From Pseudophaeobacter sp. EL27 (lineage in GTDB: Bacteria; Pseudomonadota; Alphaproteobacteria; Rhodobacterales; Rhodobacteraceae), in NCBI RefSeq assembly GCF_900313025.1, contig NZ_OMPQ01000008.1:330482-394481 (forward strand): 64,000 bases of DNA, in the 5' to 3' direction. This document shows, piece by piece, positions 1 to 9,070 of this stretch (its first letter is position 1; every line of letters begins with the position of its first letter). A model generated the notes under the pieces. The model did no database searches and had not been told where the DNA came from. It saw only the letters and a list, made by a program, of their open reading frames with translations. The translations under genes were made by a program, and so were the position numbers.

Positions 1-555
1 CAACGAGTTGTGGTTCGACAAAGAGCCATTGTGCACCAGGCACTGGTCGGATCCAGTATTAAACGGATGCGCGCCCATGGTGGTTACCGCTGATTCAGTT
101 GCCATCCGGGTGTGGCCAATGCCGTGGGTGCCCGTCATGCTGCTCAGCGCAAAACGTTCCGCAACAGAACGTGGCAGACCGACTTCTTTGTAGATCTCAA
201 GGCTTTCACCCTGACTCATGACCCTCACAGTGGGCCGGAGCTCAGCCAAGGCTGCGCGTGCCGCATCCAATTCAGCTGCGGGAACATCCAGTACAGCATG
301 TGTATCTACCACCGAGATGGCAACCTCGCCCTGCAAGGCTGCAGTCAAATCGCTTGCCAGCGTGGCAAAATCGGCCTCAGGCGTTGCAGATTGAACTGTC
401 AGCTTGACTGTTCCGTCTTCGCCCGAACCGTAGATGGCAATACCGGCACTGTCTGGTCCCCGGTCTGTCATGGTGATCAACATATCCGTCAGCATCGCGC
501 CCAGCTGTGGCGCCAGTGACTGGTCTTTGAGGAATAATCCTACAATCCCGCACAT
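1..555 (-). CDS. mgsA: Class II glutamine amidotransferase subunit, N-methylglutamate synthase / GlxB type (partial, 3' end outside window)
   Basis: The reading frame is open from ATG at 555 down to the window edge (185 codons), so the C-terminus is missing. It begins Met-Cys-Gly-Ile-Val, placing the catalytic N-terminal nucleophile Cys at position 2 as in class II glutamine amidotransferases. A motif near residue 40 (TDRGPDSAG) and the later GTHGIGHTRMATES segment also belong to this family. Such subunits occur as GlxB in glutamate-synthase-like complexes and as MgsA of N-methylglutamate synthase, which transfers methylamine onto glutamate. The adjacent amt and dmmDABC genes favour the methylamine role. 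The choice between GlxB and MgsA rests on context only. A terminator hairpin separates it from amt, so it probably has its own promoter in 556-650. Confidence 0.75.
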   Translation of the reverse strand, partial: MCGIVGLFLKDQSLAPQLGAMLTDMLITMTDRGPDSAGIAIYGSGEDGTVKLTVQSATPEADFATLASDLTAALQGEVAISVVDTHAVLDVPAAELDAARAALAELRPTVRVMSQGESLEIYKEVGLPRSVAERFALSSMTGTHGIGHTRMATESAVTTMGAHPFNTGSDQCLVHNGSLSNHNSL

Positions 556-654
556 GGATAATGGCCCTCCGTCAGGTTGTTTCGTTGAGTCGAGGCTAGC
601 ACCAACGCAAAGCCGTTACAATAATTTTAGGAAAGTATTTTTCCCCATAAGAAA

Positions 655-679
655 GGCGCGACTACTGAGTAGCCGCGCC
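655..679 (-). terminator. Intrinsic terminator after the amt operon
   Basis: The hairpin has arms GGCGCG/CGCGCC, one mismatch, then CTAC/GTAG around a TGA loop. On the minus strand it is followed by TTTCTT. It lies just past the small gene that ends at 702 and before the gene that starts at 555, so it would end transcription coming from amt. Confidence 0.6.
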
Positions 680-701
680 CCACTATCGCTGATGTTTTAG
701 C

Positions 702-917
702 TCAGTATCGTTCGAGCTGAGCGTGAACCTTATCCGGATCTCCGGTACGTTTGGCCTCCTCCAGATGTTTGCCTTCGCGGACAAATTGTATCCGGTGCCA
801 GATGATCCAAAAGGCAATCCCGACCAGCGCCATCAGAAACTCTGAGCCCTGCAAGGGATAGATCGGGCCGACTTCCGCCAGATCCACCGCCCAGCTTTCA
901 ATTCCTATCGTTGACAT
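702..917 (-). CDS. Small Amt-linked membrane protein of unknown function (71 aa)
   Basis: This is a short protein with one hydrophobic helix (about residues 27-41, ALVGIAFWIIWHRIQF) followed by a charged tail rich in Lys, Glu and Asp. It starts 12 bp after the amt stop codon and on the same strand, so the two are almost certainly co-transcribed and possibly coupled. Small single-helix proteins next to amt are common in alphaproteobacteria, and a role in ammonium transport is inferred from position only. No catalytic motif is visible. Confidence 0.7.
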   Translation of the reverse strand: MSTIGIESWAVDLAEVGPIYPLQGSEFLMALVGIAFWIIWHRIQFVREGKHLEEAKRTGDPDKVHAQLERY

Positions 918-929
918 GTCGCTGTCTCC

Positions 930-2303
930 TCACTCTGCTGGGGTTACTTTGGCGGCCAGATGGGCCTTATCTGCTTCGATGATTTCGGCCTTTGCGTCCT
1001 CGTAAGCATGGTGTTCCGCGTAATCGAGACCCATCAGTTCAACCTCTTCTGGGATCCGCAGCACACCTGCGCGCGCTTGTAGTTTGGCTACGCACCAGGC
1101 CGGGAGGAACCCTAAACCGAAGAACATGATCACCGCACCCAGGGTCTGGCCAAGTGGGTTTACGGCGGCATAGCCCTCAAACGGAGACGATGGTGCGCCC
1201 CAAAGGACAAACCCCGAGATGATCAGGCCAACAACACCAGCATATCCATGCACCGCAACAGCCCCGACTGCATCGTCCAGCTTGAATCGGCGTTCGACCC
1301 AGTAGTGCAGGTTGTAGACGATCACGACCCCGACAGCTGCGACCAGCATCGCCTGAATCGGGTGATACAGATCGTTGCCCGCAGAGGCGGTAATGACACC
1401 AGCCAATCCACCTGAGAAGGTCCAGAAAGCATCGCCTTTGGAGACCACATAGGCCGCCATCAATCCACCAGACAGCGACATCAGGAAGTTAAATGTGATG
1501 GCCGAAAGCGAGGTTGGCGCCAGATAGATATTGGTCGCGGTCCATGTTGTGCCGGTAATCTGGCCACCAATGGCTTCGGGAGAAATGATCGGCACGTTAC
1601 AGGCCGCATAAAAGCCCCAGAAACCAGTGTAGATCAAAAAGATCCCGATGGTCAGCATCCAGGGGTTGTGCGGAGGAATGTCGCGCGGTGTGCCGTCTTT
1701 GGCGAATTTGCCAATCCGTGGCCCCAGTACCATGATCACACCCAGCGCATAGCCACCAGCAATCGCGTGGATCACCCCGGATGCATAGGCGTCGTGATAG
1801 CCCAAATATTTCACCATCCAGCCTGCATAGTGCCAGCCCCAGGCTGCATCAATGATCCACCAGACCGAACCGATCAGCACCGCATGCACCCAGAGCGCTG
1901 AGGAGCGGATACGCTCGATCACCGAACCAGACACGATCGACGCCGCGGTCCAAGAGAACAACAGGAAGGCCGCCCAGAACACTCCGGTGATTCGGTCACT
2001 CAGGTTTGGCCCCATGGTTTCAGACCATGGCAGATTCGCGTTACCCATTTCGTGGTTCAAGCCTCCAAAGAATGGAAAATCTGGGAAGGCCCAGTAGATC
2101 CACCACCCGAAGAAGTAGAAGGTCACGGTAACCAGAGGGATAACCATGACATTTTTCATCAGCGTATGCATGTGGTTGCGTCGCCGACTGGCGCCAACTT
2201 CATACATGCAAAATCCAACGTGAATTAGGAACATAAAGACAATTGTCACCCAGTAGTAAAACTCGGTGAACACTGTCGTAAGTGCATTTAGATTACCGTC
2301 CAC
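930..2303 (-). CDS. amt: Ammonium transporter (Amt family)
   Basis: A 457-residue, very hydrophobic protein with about eleven membrane spans, the usual Amt length. Family hallmarks are visible: the WGWHYAGW-like pore region near residue 155, the GVIHAIAGGYAL stretch with a pore histidine, and DDAVGAVAVHGYAGVVG with the second conserved histidine. The cytoplasmic C-terminal tail ends at about residue 457 and is rich in charged residues. It sits next to methylated-amine catabolism genes, where it would take up or recapture ammonium and perhaps methylammonium. It is divergent from dmmD. The N-terminus is short and lacks a clear cleavable signal peptide. Confidence 0.95.
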   Translation of the reverse strand: MDGNLNALTTVFTEFYYWVTIVFMFLIHVGFCMYEVGASRRRNHMHTLMKNVMVIPLVTVTFYFFGWWIYWAFPDFPFFGGLNHEMGNANLPWSETMGPNLSDRITGVFWAAFLLFSWTAASIVSGSVIERIRSSALWVHAVLIGSVWWIIDAAWGWHYAGWMVKYLGYHDAYASGVIHAIAGGYALGVIMVLGPRIGKFAKDGTPRDIPPHNPWMLTIGIFLIYTGFWGFYAACNVPIISPEAIGGQITGTTWTATNIYLAPTSLSAITFNFLMSLSGGLMAAYVVSKGDAFWTFSGGLAGVITASAGNDLYHPIQAMLVAAVGVVIVYNLHYWVERRFKLDDAVGAVAVHGYAGVVGLIISGFVLWGAPSSPFEGYAAVNPLGQTLGAVIMFFGLGFLPAWCVAKLQARAGVLRIPEEVELMGLDYAEHHAYEDAKAEIIEADKAHLAAKVTPAE

Positions 2304-2669
2304 GGCATCCTCTCCCCACTAGTTTCGTCTATTATTTTATCTCTCTGGTCACGCTTCAAACTTTCCCTTCAGGAAACAGTTTGCACTATGGGGATACGCG
2401 CAAAGGGCTTCTGTCAACATTTTTGTGAGCCATTATCCGTGCCGCATTTGCACAATGAAGCGGCGGAAATCTGTCCAAATCCTCCGAAAACGTGGGCGCA
2501 AACCTCAACCAAATATGCACTTTATCGCAAATGCTACCCTGCAGAAATTGCCGACTCAGCCTCCAATTTTTCCTGTTAGGAAAAATTACTGCACAAGAGT
2601 ATTGATTTTACCGTCAATCTCGGCCTCAATATCGACAACAAGCAAAAAGACATCAGGGAGACGTGAGCT
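2304..2669. promoter_or_regulatory. Divergent intergenic region between amt and dmmD
   Basis: This 366-bp AT-rich stretch lacks a convincing gene and must carry the promoters of both amt (minus) and dmmDABC (plus). TTTGCACTATGGGG near 2380-2394 and other TTGCAC-like words suggest nitrogen control. I could not identify a clear sigma-54 or NtrC site, so no operator is assigned. A GGGAG ribosome site precedes the dmmD start. Confidence 0.45.
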
Positions 2670-3815
2670 ATGGCCATTCTGTGGAGAAGGTCCGCCTTGG
2701 CGCAGCGCCATGCGGAAATTGGCGGCGAGCTGGAAGACTGGAATGGTATGGGAACCGCTTGGTTCTACGATAACACGCCGGAACGCGCCAAAGCCGACTA
2801 CGAGGCCATTCGCACCAAGGCAGGATTGATGGATGTCTCCGGCCTAAAAAAGGTTCACTTGGTCGGTGAACATGCGGCGCAGGTGATTGATCGGGTCACC
2901 ACCCGCAATGTCGACAAGATCATGCCAGGGCGCTCGACCTATGCCTCGATCCTGAATGAGCAGGGAAAATTCATCGATGACTGCATCATTTACCGGTTGT
3001 CAGTGAATACTTGGATGGTTGTGCACGGCACGGGTGCTGGCATGGAGCAGCTCTCGGCTGTGGCAGCATCAAAAAACTGCGCTGTAATCTTTGATGATGA
3101 CCTGCACGACATGTCCCTGCAGGGGCCGGTTGCCGTGGATTTTCTGGCGGATCATGTGCCGGGGATTCGCGATCTGGCCTATTTTGGCATCCTGCAGACC
3201 AAACTTTTTGGCAGACCCGTGATGATCTCGCGTACCGGCTATACAGGGGAGCGCGGTTACGAGATCTTCTGTCAGGCCCAAGACGCGGTGCACCTGTGGG
3301 ACAGCATTCTGGCGGGCGGCAAAGACATGGGCATTCGCCCGGTTCAGTTCTCGACCCTCGATCTGCTGCGCACCGAAAGCTACCTGTTGTTTTACCCCGG
3401 CGACAACTCGGAAACCTACCCCTTTGATGATGGTCCCTGCGGCGACACTCTGTGGGAATTGGGGCTAGAGTTCACCGTTTCGCCCGGCAAAACCGGGTTT
3501 ATCGGGGCGGAAAACCACTATGCCGCGAAAGGTAAGGAACGGTTCAAGATCTATGGCGTCGTGCTAGAAGGCACCACACCTGCAGATGAAGGCGCGGCCC
3601 TTTTGCAGAACGGCGAAAAGGTCGGCGTCGTGACCTTTGGCATGTATTCCGAGATCAACAACCACAACGTCGGCATTGCCCGTATGCCCGTTGCCTGCGC
3701 CACACCCGGCACCGAGCTGACGGTGCGCAATGGCGATGGCACTGAGATCGCAGCCAAGGCCGCCGAAATGCCGTTTTACGATCAGGATAAATCCATCCGC
3801 ACCGCAAAAGGCTAA
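2670..3815 (+). CDS. dmmD: Aminomethyltransferase-like (GcvT/T-protein) subunit of the dimethylamine monooxygenase operon
   Basis: A 381-residue folate-binding T-protein homologue. The N-terminus contains AGLMDVSGLKKVHLVGEHA, typical of GcvT proteins, and SRTGYTGERGYEIF matches the conserved T-protein core. In this operon type it is thought to hand the methyl-derived C1 unit to tetrahydrofolate; that is family knowledge, not visible here. ATG at 2670 is preceded by GGGAG. It is the first of four genes in the same orientation (D-A-B-C), the order described for DmmDABC in marine Roseobacters. A generic GcvT-like enzyme is the alternative, but the three downstream genes make DmmD the best call. 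Confidence 0.85.
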   Translation: MAILWRRSALAQRHAEIGGELEDWNGMGTAWFYDNTPERAKADYEAIRTKAGLMDVSGLKKVHLVGEHAAQVIDRVTTRNVDKIMPGRSTYASILNEQGKFIDDCIIYRLSVNTWMVVHGTGAGMEQLSAVAASKNCAVIFDDDLHDMSLQGPVAVDFLADHVPGIRDLAYFGILQTKLFGRPVMISRTGYTGERGYEIFCQAQDAVHLWDSILAGGKDMGIRPVQFSTLDLLRTESYLLFYPGDNSETYPFDDGPCGDTLWELGLEFTVSPGKTGFIGAENHYAAKGKERFKIYGVVLEGTTPADEGAALLQNGEKVGVVTFGMYSEINNHNVGIARMPVACATPGTELTVRNGDGTEIAAKAAEMPFYDQDKSIRTAKG

Positions 3816-3884
3816 CCCAGCTAGCAAAGGCGCGCGGGTTTGCCCATGCGCCTTTGCCCATGCGAGGCCCCACACGAGGACACA

Positions 3885-4481
3885 ATGTCAAAGTTTGAAT
3901 TCCCCCCCTCGATCCTAAGCCGCCCCATCTGGGGGCAGCTTGAGCCCCGCCCCGGCACGTATCACCTGATGATCGCTGATGCCGAAGGTGCCGAAGCAAT
4001 CCTGGATGTCGCCACACCTGAATTGATGGCTCAATGCCACATCATCCACATCCCCAAGGGCACCGATTTTGCCGCAAGGCTGAGCAAACTCAATCCAGCG
4101 CAACTCTATGAAGGCCCCAGCTATGAAGCGGCACTGCCACGCATTCGGCGTGTCTTGGGTGATGGCCACATGGGGCTGCAGATCTATCTTGCGGGTACCG
4201 AGGGGCTGATGGGGCAAGCCATGGCGGAAGCCATGCGGGCCGGAATTCCGCACAGTGCAATCCAGACTGAACATCGCGGCTCCACCGGCCGCCGGATGCA
4301 ATGTGTGCATTGCAAAGGCATCACGGAGGATGTGGAAACAGACCCCTTTGTCTGCAGCCATTGCGGTTTGAACCTGTTTGTGCGCGATCACTATTCCCGC
4401 CGCATCGCCGCCTATCAAGCCGTCTGCGTCGACGCCGAAGACCACGGCAACATTCCTGAACAAAAGGGGATCTACCAATGA
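3885..4481 (+). CDS. dmmA: Dimethylamine monooxygenase subunit DmmA
   Basis: This 198-residue protein carries two CxxC pairs near residues 145-167 (CVHC and CSHC), a likely zinc or iron ribbon. The start at 3885 is preferred because GAGGA lies 5 nt upstream; the open frame reaches further up, but the extra codons look unlike protein. The stop overlaps the dmmB start (ATGA), implying translational coupling. DmmA is an accessory subunit required for conversion of dimethylamine to methylamine plus formaldehyde in the cytoplasm. Its own chemistry is not evident from the sequence, and the assignment rests on operon order and cysteine pattern. Confidence 0.82.
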   Translation: MSKFEFPPSILSRPIWGQLEPRPGTYHLMIADAEGAEAILDVATPELMAQCHIIHIPKGTDFAARLSKLNPAQLYEGPSYEAALPRIRRVLGDGHMGLQIYLAGTEGLMGQAMAEAMRAGIPHSAIQTEHRGSTGRRMQCVHCKGITEDVETDPFVCSHCGLNLFVRDHYSRRIAAYQAVCVDAEDHGNIPEQKGIYQ

Positions 4482-5440
4482 GCGGTGCAGAAAAACTCCG
4501 CGTCCGGGTCAGCGAGATCACCCCCATCAACGCCCTGGTCACCCGCTTTCGGTTTGAACGCTGTGATGACAAGGAACTACCAACCTTCTCTGGCGGCGCC
4601 CACACCGTGGTCGAGATGCAGGATGATGGCGTCACCCGGCTCAATCCCTATTCGCTGATGTCGGACCCGTATGATCAGAGTTCATATACGATCTCGGTCA
4701 GGCGTGATGACACAGGGCGAGGAGGATCGCTGTTCATGCACCAACGGGTCAAGGCTGGTGATGAGATGACCATCAGCTATCCGGTCAATCTGTTCTCGCT
4801 GGATCTACGCGCCCGCAAACATCTGTTCATTGCAGGCGGTATTGGTATCACGCCTTTCCTGGCGCAAATCCATCAACTCGAGCGCTTCAATTCTCAGTGG
4901 GAACTGCACTACGCCTGCCGCGGTAAAAGCCTGGGCTCTTATGCGGATGAGCTGACCTCCCGCCACCCAAACCAGACCCATATCTATTTTGACGACCAAT
5001 CCCAAACCATTGATCTGCCGCATCTGTTAGAGGGGCAGCCTCTGGGTACCCATGTCTATGTCTGCGGCCCCAAAGGAATGATCGACTGGGTGCGCAACAC
5101 GGCATCAGCCCAAGGCTGGCCACAGGACAATATCCACTACGAAGAGTTCGTCTCGCCGCAACCGGGGAAACCCTTTGAAGTAAAACTGTCCGTGTCGAAC
5201 AAGACCATCCAGGTCGGCGAACATGAAAGCCTGCTGGAGGCAATGGAACGCGAAGGCGTTGACGCACCCTACCTGTGCCGTGGCGGCGCCTGCGGCCAAT
5301 GCGAAACAGCAGTGATTGGCTACGACGGAAAATTCATCCACCGCGACCATTGGCTAGAGCCGCAAGAGCACAAAAGCGGACAGAAAATAATGCCCTGCGT
5401 GTCCCGATTTGAGGGCAAGACCCTCGTGCTGGACCGCTGA
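4478..5440 (+). CDS. dmmB: Dimethylamine monooxygenase reductase subunit DmmB (flavin/2Fe-2S)
   Basis: A 320-residue reductase of the phthalate dioxygenase reductase/vanillate demethylase (VanB) type. The N-terminal flavin domain has the RLNPYSLMS binding motif. The middle NAD(P)H domain contains GGIGITPFLAQI and ends with a CGPKGMIDWV motif. The C-terminal plant-type ferredoxin domain shows the cysteine cluster CRGGACGQC, with another Cys near residue 310 (MPCVS). It would pass electrons from NAD(P)H to the oxygenase component DmmC. It overlaps dmmA by 4 bp and is followed by a strong GAGGAGG site for dmmC. Confidence 0.9.
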   Translation: MSGAEKLRVRVSEITPINALVTRFRFERCDDKELPTFSGGAHTVVEMQDDGVTRLNPYSLMSDPYDQSSYTISVRRDDTGRGGSLFMHQRVKAGDEMTISYPVNLFSLDLRARKHLFIAGGIGITPFLAQIHQLERFNSQWELHYACRGKSLGSYADELTSRHPNQTHIYFDDQSQTIDLPHLLEGQPLGTHVYVCGPKGMIDWVRNTASAQGWPQDNIHYEEFVSPQPGKPFEVKLSVSNKTIQVGEHESLLEAMEREGVDAPYLCRGGACGQCETAVIGYDGKFIHRDHWLEPQEHKSGQKIMPCVSRFEGKTLVLDR

Positions 5441-5453
5441 GAGGAGGCAGAAG

Positions 5454-6521
5454 ATGACCATTCAATTCAACGACGAAAGCTTTCGCGACGACTATAGCTT
5501 TCACAATTCTGAGCGTGCACTAAAGCGCTTTCCTTTCCCCTTCCACGAAGACAGTTACATGTACTCGGTCAATATGGAGCAACACCGGGGAGGACCCGCT
5601 GATTCAGTCTATGAGATGCGTTTCGACGTTGACGAACACTATGTGTCCGAGATGAAAGACCGCGCGATTGTGCTGGATCAGGATCCGCTGCGCTGCCAGT
5701 CCCTGCCCCATATGACGCTTGCCGGCTGGGATCTGCTGGAATTGATTATGGTGTCCAAATCCGAAGACTACCCGGATTTGTTTGAGCTTCACCGCGATGG
5801 CGATCACTGGCGCTGGATCAACAGGCCCTTGGGAATCGATGACAGCTTTACCTTTCTGGATGAAACCACCCTGCCCTATGGGCCGATGGAATATATCACC
5901 CGGCAGGCGCAGGGCGATTTTGCGGTTCTGGATCAACGCGATGACATGTTGTGGATGGATGCCGGCATGGTCACCACGCAGGCCGACTGGAGCCTGGACT
6001 TCGACATTGGCATGAACTTCTTTGAGTGGCACGCGCCAGTTCCCAAAGCCCATGAAATGGGCATCTTTGTTCGCGCCCTCAAATTTCTGCTGAACATTCA
6101 GCAAGGTGCACCCGCGCGACGGTTAAATTGGACCATGACAGTCAATCCCCTGCTGGATACCAGCCCGGAAAACTATCACAAATGGGGGATCCAGAAGACC
6201 ACTCTGACGCCGGAAAACATCGGCCGCAAACAGCACCTCCGCGTCGAGCTGCAGACCTTTTACAGGCTGCCGCGCTCAAATGCGCTGGTGTTCCCGATCC
6301 GCTGCTATCTCTGCGCCTTTGAGGATCTTACCGCAGTGCCAAAATGGGGCCGCCGCCTGCACCGGGTGGTGCGGGACCTACCGGTTGAACTGGCCACCTA
6401 CAAAGGCTTTATCGACAACCGCCCCTTGATGCTGGACTACCTCAGTCAGTTTGACGACGGGCTGCCCACCTCGTCGGGGATCTGGCCAGACCGCGAAAGC
6501 GAACCGCCACTGCAGAAATGA
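5454..6521 (+). CDS. dmmC: Dimethylamine monooxygenase subunit DmmC (DUF3445, haem-dependent oxidative N-demethylase family)
   Basis: A 355-residue protein of the DUF3445 / haem-dependent oxidative N-demethylase family, the presumed oxygenase component. ATG at 5454 is chosen because GAGGAGG lies 6 nt upstream. Family-like segments include FPFPFHEDSYMYSVNMEQHR near the N-terminus and the NWTMTVNPL and LRVELQTFYRLPRS region in the second half. It is the last gene of dmmDABC and follows dmmB by 13 bp. Shortly downstream is a GC-rich stretch flanked by A and T runs (6530-6558) that may act as a weak terminator. The assignment is strong by order and family; haem ligation cannot be seen from sequence alone. 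Confidence 0.85.
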   Translation: MTIQFNDESFRDDYSFHNSERALKRFPFPFHEDSYMYSVNMEQHRGGPADSVYEMRFDVDEHYVSEMKDRAIVLDQDPLRCQSLPHMTLAGWDLLELIMVSKSEDYPDLFELHRDGDHWRWINRPLGIDDSFTFLDETTLPYGPMEYITRQAQGDFAVLDQRDDMLWMDAGMVTTQADWSLDFDIGMNFFEWHAPVPKAHEMGIFVRALKFLLNIQQGAPARRLNWTMTVNPLLDTSPENYHKWGIQKTTLTPENIGRKQHLRVELQTFYRLPRSNALVFPIRCYLCAFEDLTAVPKWGRRLHRVVRDLPVELATYKGFIDNRPLMLDYLSQFDDGLPTSSGIWPDRESEPPLQK

Positions 6522-6560
6522 TGCGACAAAAAAGACCCCGCTTCGCGCTGAGTTTTTTTC

Positions 6561-6839
6561 TTACATACGGGCAAGTAAGACCCAAGAATTCGCTACAACA
6601 ACTGTCGATCCAACCATGAGGCAAGCCACACCAACAATTCGCAATAGCACTCTGTTGAACAGGTTTGACCGGCAGTAATATGAGGGCCACCGATTCTTGA
6701 TCCGTTGATAGTATGGCCGACGCTCCAGCACCCAGTCTTCACGTGCGGCCCATCGCGTTGGGTCTGTCATGACATAAAAGATCAGACCTAAAACAGCAGC
6801 CACTCAGCCAAGCACGATTGGGAAAACGATATCCAGCAT
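6561..6839 (-). pseudogene. Small two-helix membrane protein interrupted by an in-frame TGA
   Basis: From ATG at 6839 the frame encodes MLDIVFPIVLG, then TGA (6804-6806), then continues GTG-Ala-Ala-Val-Leu-Gly into an 80-residue stretch ending at 6561. The part after the stop completes the first hydrophobic helix and has a second helix near its C-terminus (RIVGVACLMVGSTVVVANSW). A Trp codon TGG at this place would restore a single ~91-residue membrane protein, so a point mutation is the simplest reading. Re-initiation at GTG 6803 is possible but no ribosome site is visible. Function is unknown. Confidence 0.5.
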
Positions 6840-6877
6840 GGGAAGAGGCCTCAGAAAACTCGTGTCACTCCGAAACC

Positions 6878-7528
6878 TCAGGTATTCTGCGGATAACTGA
6901 TCACTGACAGGTAGCGAGCTGGCAATTGTACCAGTTTCTCCGGACCATGCGGTGCATCCGCATCAAAGAACAGGGTGTCACCAGGTTTCAAAGGGTAGAC
7001 CTCATCTCCATGGCGGTAATCCACTTGCCCCTCGAGCATATAGATCGTCTCAATTCCAGCGTGCTGAAAGGTCGGGAAGACATCGGATTCCTCGCTCAAC
7101 GTGATCAAGTAGGGTTCGACAATAACCCCCGAAGCATTGGCGCCGATATGGCCCAGAAGATTATACTGATGGTTGGCACGGGTACCTTCGCGTTCCAGCT
7201 CCACGCCTTCCCCAGATTTGGTGTGCACCGCCTCACGACGCTCCTCAAAACGACGGAAAAAACTGGTCATAGGCACCGACAGGGCATTCGCAAGTGTTTG
7301 CAAGGTGGTCAATGAGGGCGAGGTATTGCCGTTCTCGATCTTGGACAACATGCCGATAGACAGGCCGGTAATTTGCGCCAAATCAGCCACGGTGATTTCC
7401 TTTTGCCGCCTAAACGCTCGAACTTCGCGGCCAATCGCCACCTCAAGCACCTTCTCTCGCTCTCCGTTGCGCAGGCTATGAGGATCTTGTTTTAGTAGAG
7501 AACGTCCCTCCGGATTTTGCTTGCCCAA
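6878..7528 (-). CDS. XRE-family regulator with C-terminal cupin domain
   Basis: The 216-residue protein has an N-terminal helix-turn-helix (about residues 30-95: VADLAQITGLSIGMLSKIENG) and a C-terminal cupin_2 barrel (about 145-210: the IETIYMLEGQVDYRHG segment and LKPGDTLFFDADAPHGPE). Such regulators sense a small molecule in the cupin pocket and control neighbouring catabolic genes. Its closeness to dmmDABC and amt suggests control of methylated-amine use, but it is separated from dmmC by the broken membrane gene and points the opposite way, so this is inference. No repeated operator was found next to it. Confidence 0.85.
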   Translation of the reverse strand: MGKQNPEGRSLLKQDPHSLRNGEREKVLEVAIGREVRAFRRQKEITVADLAQITGLSIGMLSKIENGNTSPSLTTLQTLANALSVPMTSFFRRFEERREAVHTKSGEGVELEREGTRANHQYNLLGHIGANASGVIVEPYLITLSEESDVFPTFQHAGIETIYMLEGQVDYRHGDEVYPLKPGDTLFFDADAPHGPEKLVQLPARYLSVISYPQNT

Positions 7529-7767
7529 TTTGCATCCTTTCTGCCCATTACTTGCGCACCTTAGACTGTCTGAAACGCTCTGTGTACACAGATGATGCCA
7601 ATAGAAAGTATATCAAAGCCAATAACTGGTGGGAAAATCCTTTGCTATGAAACAAAATGAATCTGGGATACCACACAGGTTGAGCAATAGAGGTTTTCTG
7701 GAGAATGGATGCCCCATTTTTCCAGGTGGGTTTGTCCCATAACCCTGGTGGCAAGTATGGGCTTTGT

Positions 7768-8435
7768 GGCTTTGTAGCGCAAATCGCGAGAGGGCCAGAC
7801 TTCCCCTTACCCCGGACGGACTTATCCTACGGGCTCTGTGACAGGTATGCCGATTGCCGTGTAGCGGTTGAGCAATGAGACCTTTTCCGCCATTGGTCCG
7901 AGGACAATGGTCGAATGATGCGGATTTGGATCTCCGCAACCTGCGTTTCTAAGTCCCTTGCCATGAGCGATTGACCGAGAAGTTTCACACAATGCATCTT
8001 TGTTTCGACGCGGCTTCGGCGGTGGTACCCGGTCAATTTTCGCCACAGCGCCCGGCCCAGGTACTGTGATGCGCGCACAGCTTCGTTTCTGGCGATGGCA
8101 CCAGCGCTCGTCGACCCCAGGGCTTGGCGTTTTTGCGCGGTGGAATGATGGCGTCAGCACCACGTACGGCAATCGCCTCGTGACATTTGCGGGTGTTAAA
8201 GGCCCCGTCCGCCGTGACTGATCCGAGCTTCTGGTCGGACGGGATTTGATCCAGCTGGTCTGGCAACATGGGCGCATCAAACCAGATTGCCAGCGATCCA
8301 CGACGCTTCAATGCCGTGTTGTAGGTCGTCCAGTTCGTGGTCTTGTACTCCGCAGGTGTCCAACTGCTCATGGCCTCCAGCTATCATGCTGGATTTACGT
8401 CGTAAATCCTCTCAACCCATTTGCTCAACAAAGCC
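7768..8435 (-). mobile_element. Decayed IS5-family insertion sequence with both terminal inverted repeats
   Basis: The left end GGCTTTGTAGCGCAAAT (7768-7784) and the reverse complement of 8419-8435 (GGCTTTGTTGAGCAAAT) match at 15 of 17 bases. Between them lies a broken transposase. At 668 bp the element is shorter than a complete IS5-type element, in line with a large internal deletion. No target-site duplication is obvious, so the edges may have been rearranged. Confidence 0.75.
7822..8371 (-). pseudogene. IS5-family transposase remnant
   Basis: The frame starts normally at 8371 (EYKTTNWTTYNTALKRRG, then IWFD) and then jumps straight to the typical mid-protein segment DQIPSDQKLGSVTADGAFNT followed by AIIPPRKNAKPW. 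About 135 codons, including part of the DDE catalytic core, are therefore missing. After that a frameshift moves the conserved YHRRSRVETKMHCVKLLGQ segment into a second frame, and the final TAIGIPVTE tail is in a third. The protein cannot be active. It marks an old insertion at the left edge of the proposed island. Confidence 0.75.
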
Positions 8436-8645
8436 GGAGGGCTGCCTAGGAGGCGCTACGAAAGAGCCACAGAGTGGGCCTAGAGGGACCCCTAGAAGGC
8501 TTGGATCCCTGGACCCGAATTACGCTCATCCCACCACAGAGCCCCCTTAGAGAGCTTGATCGAGGCACATACTGGTGGGGGCATTACGAGGGGCATTCTG
8601 AACCACACCAGGTCAGAAGTCGCGTCTCTAGATCATGTTAGTAAG

Positions 8646-8667
8646 TACTGGCTGAGGTGGTAGGATT
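8646..8667 (+). repeat. Putative distal att site (copy of tRNA-Gln 3' end)
   Basis: The 22 bases TACTGGCTGAGGTGGTAGGA + TT match 44603-44624 at 21 of 22 positions and in the same orientation. The copy covers the last 19 bases of tRNA-Gln, including the encoded CCA, plus three bases beyond. This is what a tyrosine integrase leaves at the far end of an element inserted into a tRNA gene. A chance match of this quality within 64 kb is very unlikely. Confidence 0.65.
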
Positions 8668-9070
8668 AAGGAGCCGCGATAAATCAATTAAAATCAATAC
8701 AATGGATGAATTTTTGGGGTGCGCCGTTGATCAAAAAGTTGATGGATTGCGAAACATTGTCGATCCTCTTCCAATCAAGTCCTGCAACACATTAGATCAC
8801 CAAGAAACGAGCTACTGCTTCGGGCCAAAAGGCGGTTAGGAACACCGGCAAACTCGATCGATAACAACACGAACAAGGCCCAGTTGACGACCCTGCGAAA
8901 ATTCGAGAACGGCTGTGAGGCTGATTGCAACGACTGTTCGCAACCCAAAGAGGTCACCACACTGAGTGCCAAGCCATCCATGCCGCAATTGCGAGGTTTG
9001 AGAGTCAGTTGCCCGAATGCGGTCCACCCTGGCATTGGATTGCCACTGCTACAGTCAACACCAGCGACAG

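Noticed and set aside
2304..2669. Sigma-54 promoter or NtrC site for amt and dmmD
   Set aside because: Only loose TTGCAC-like words were found. No GG-N10-GC element of good quality could be placed.
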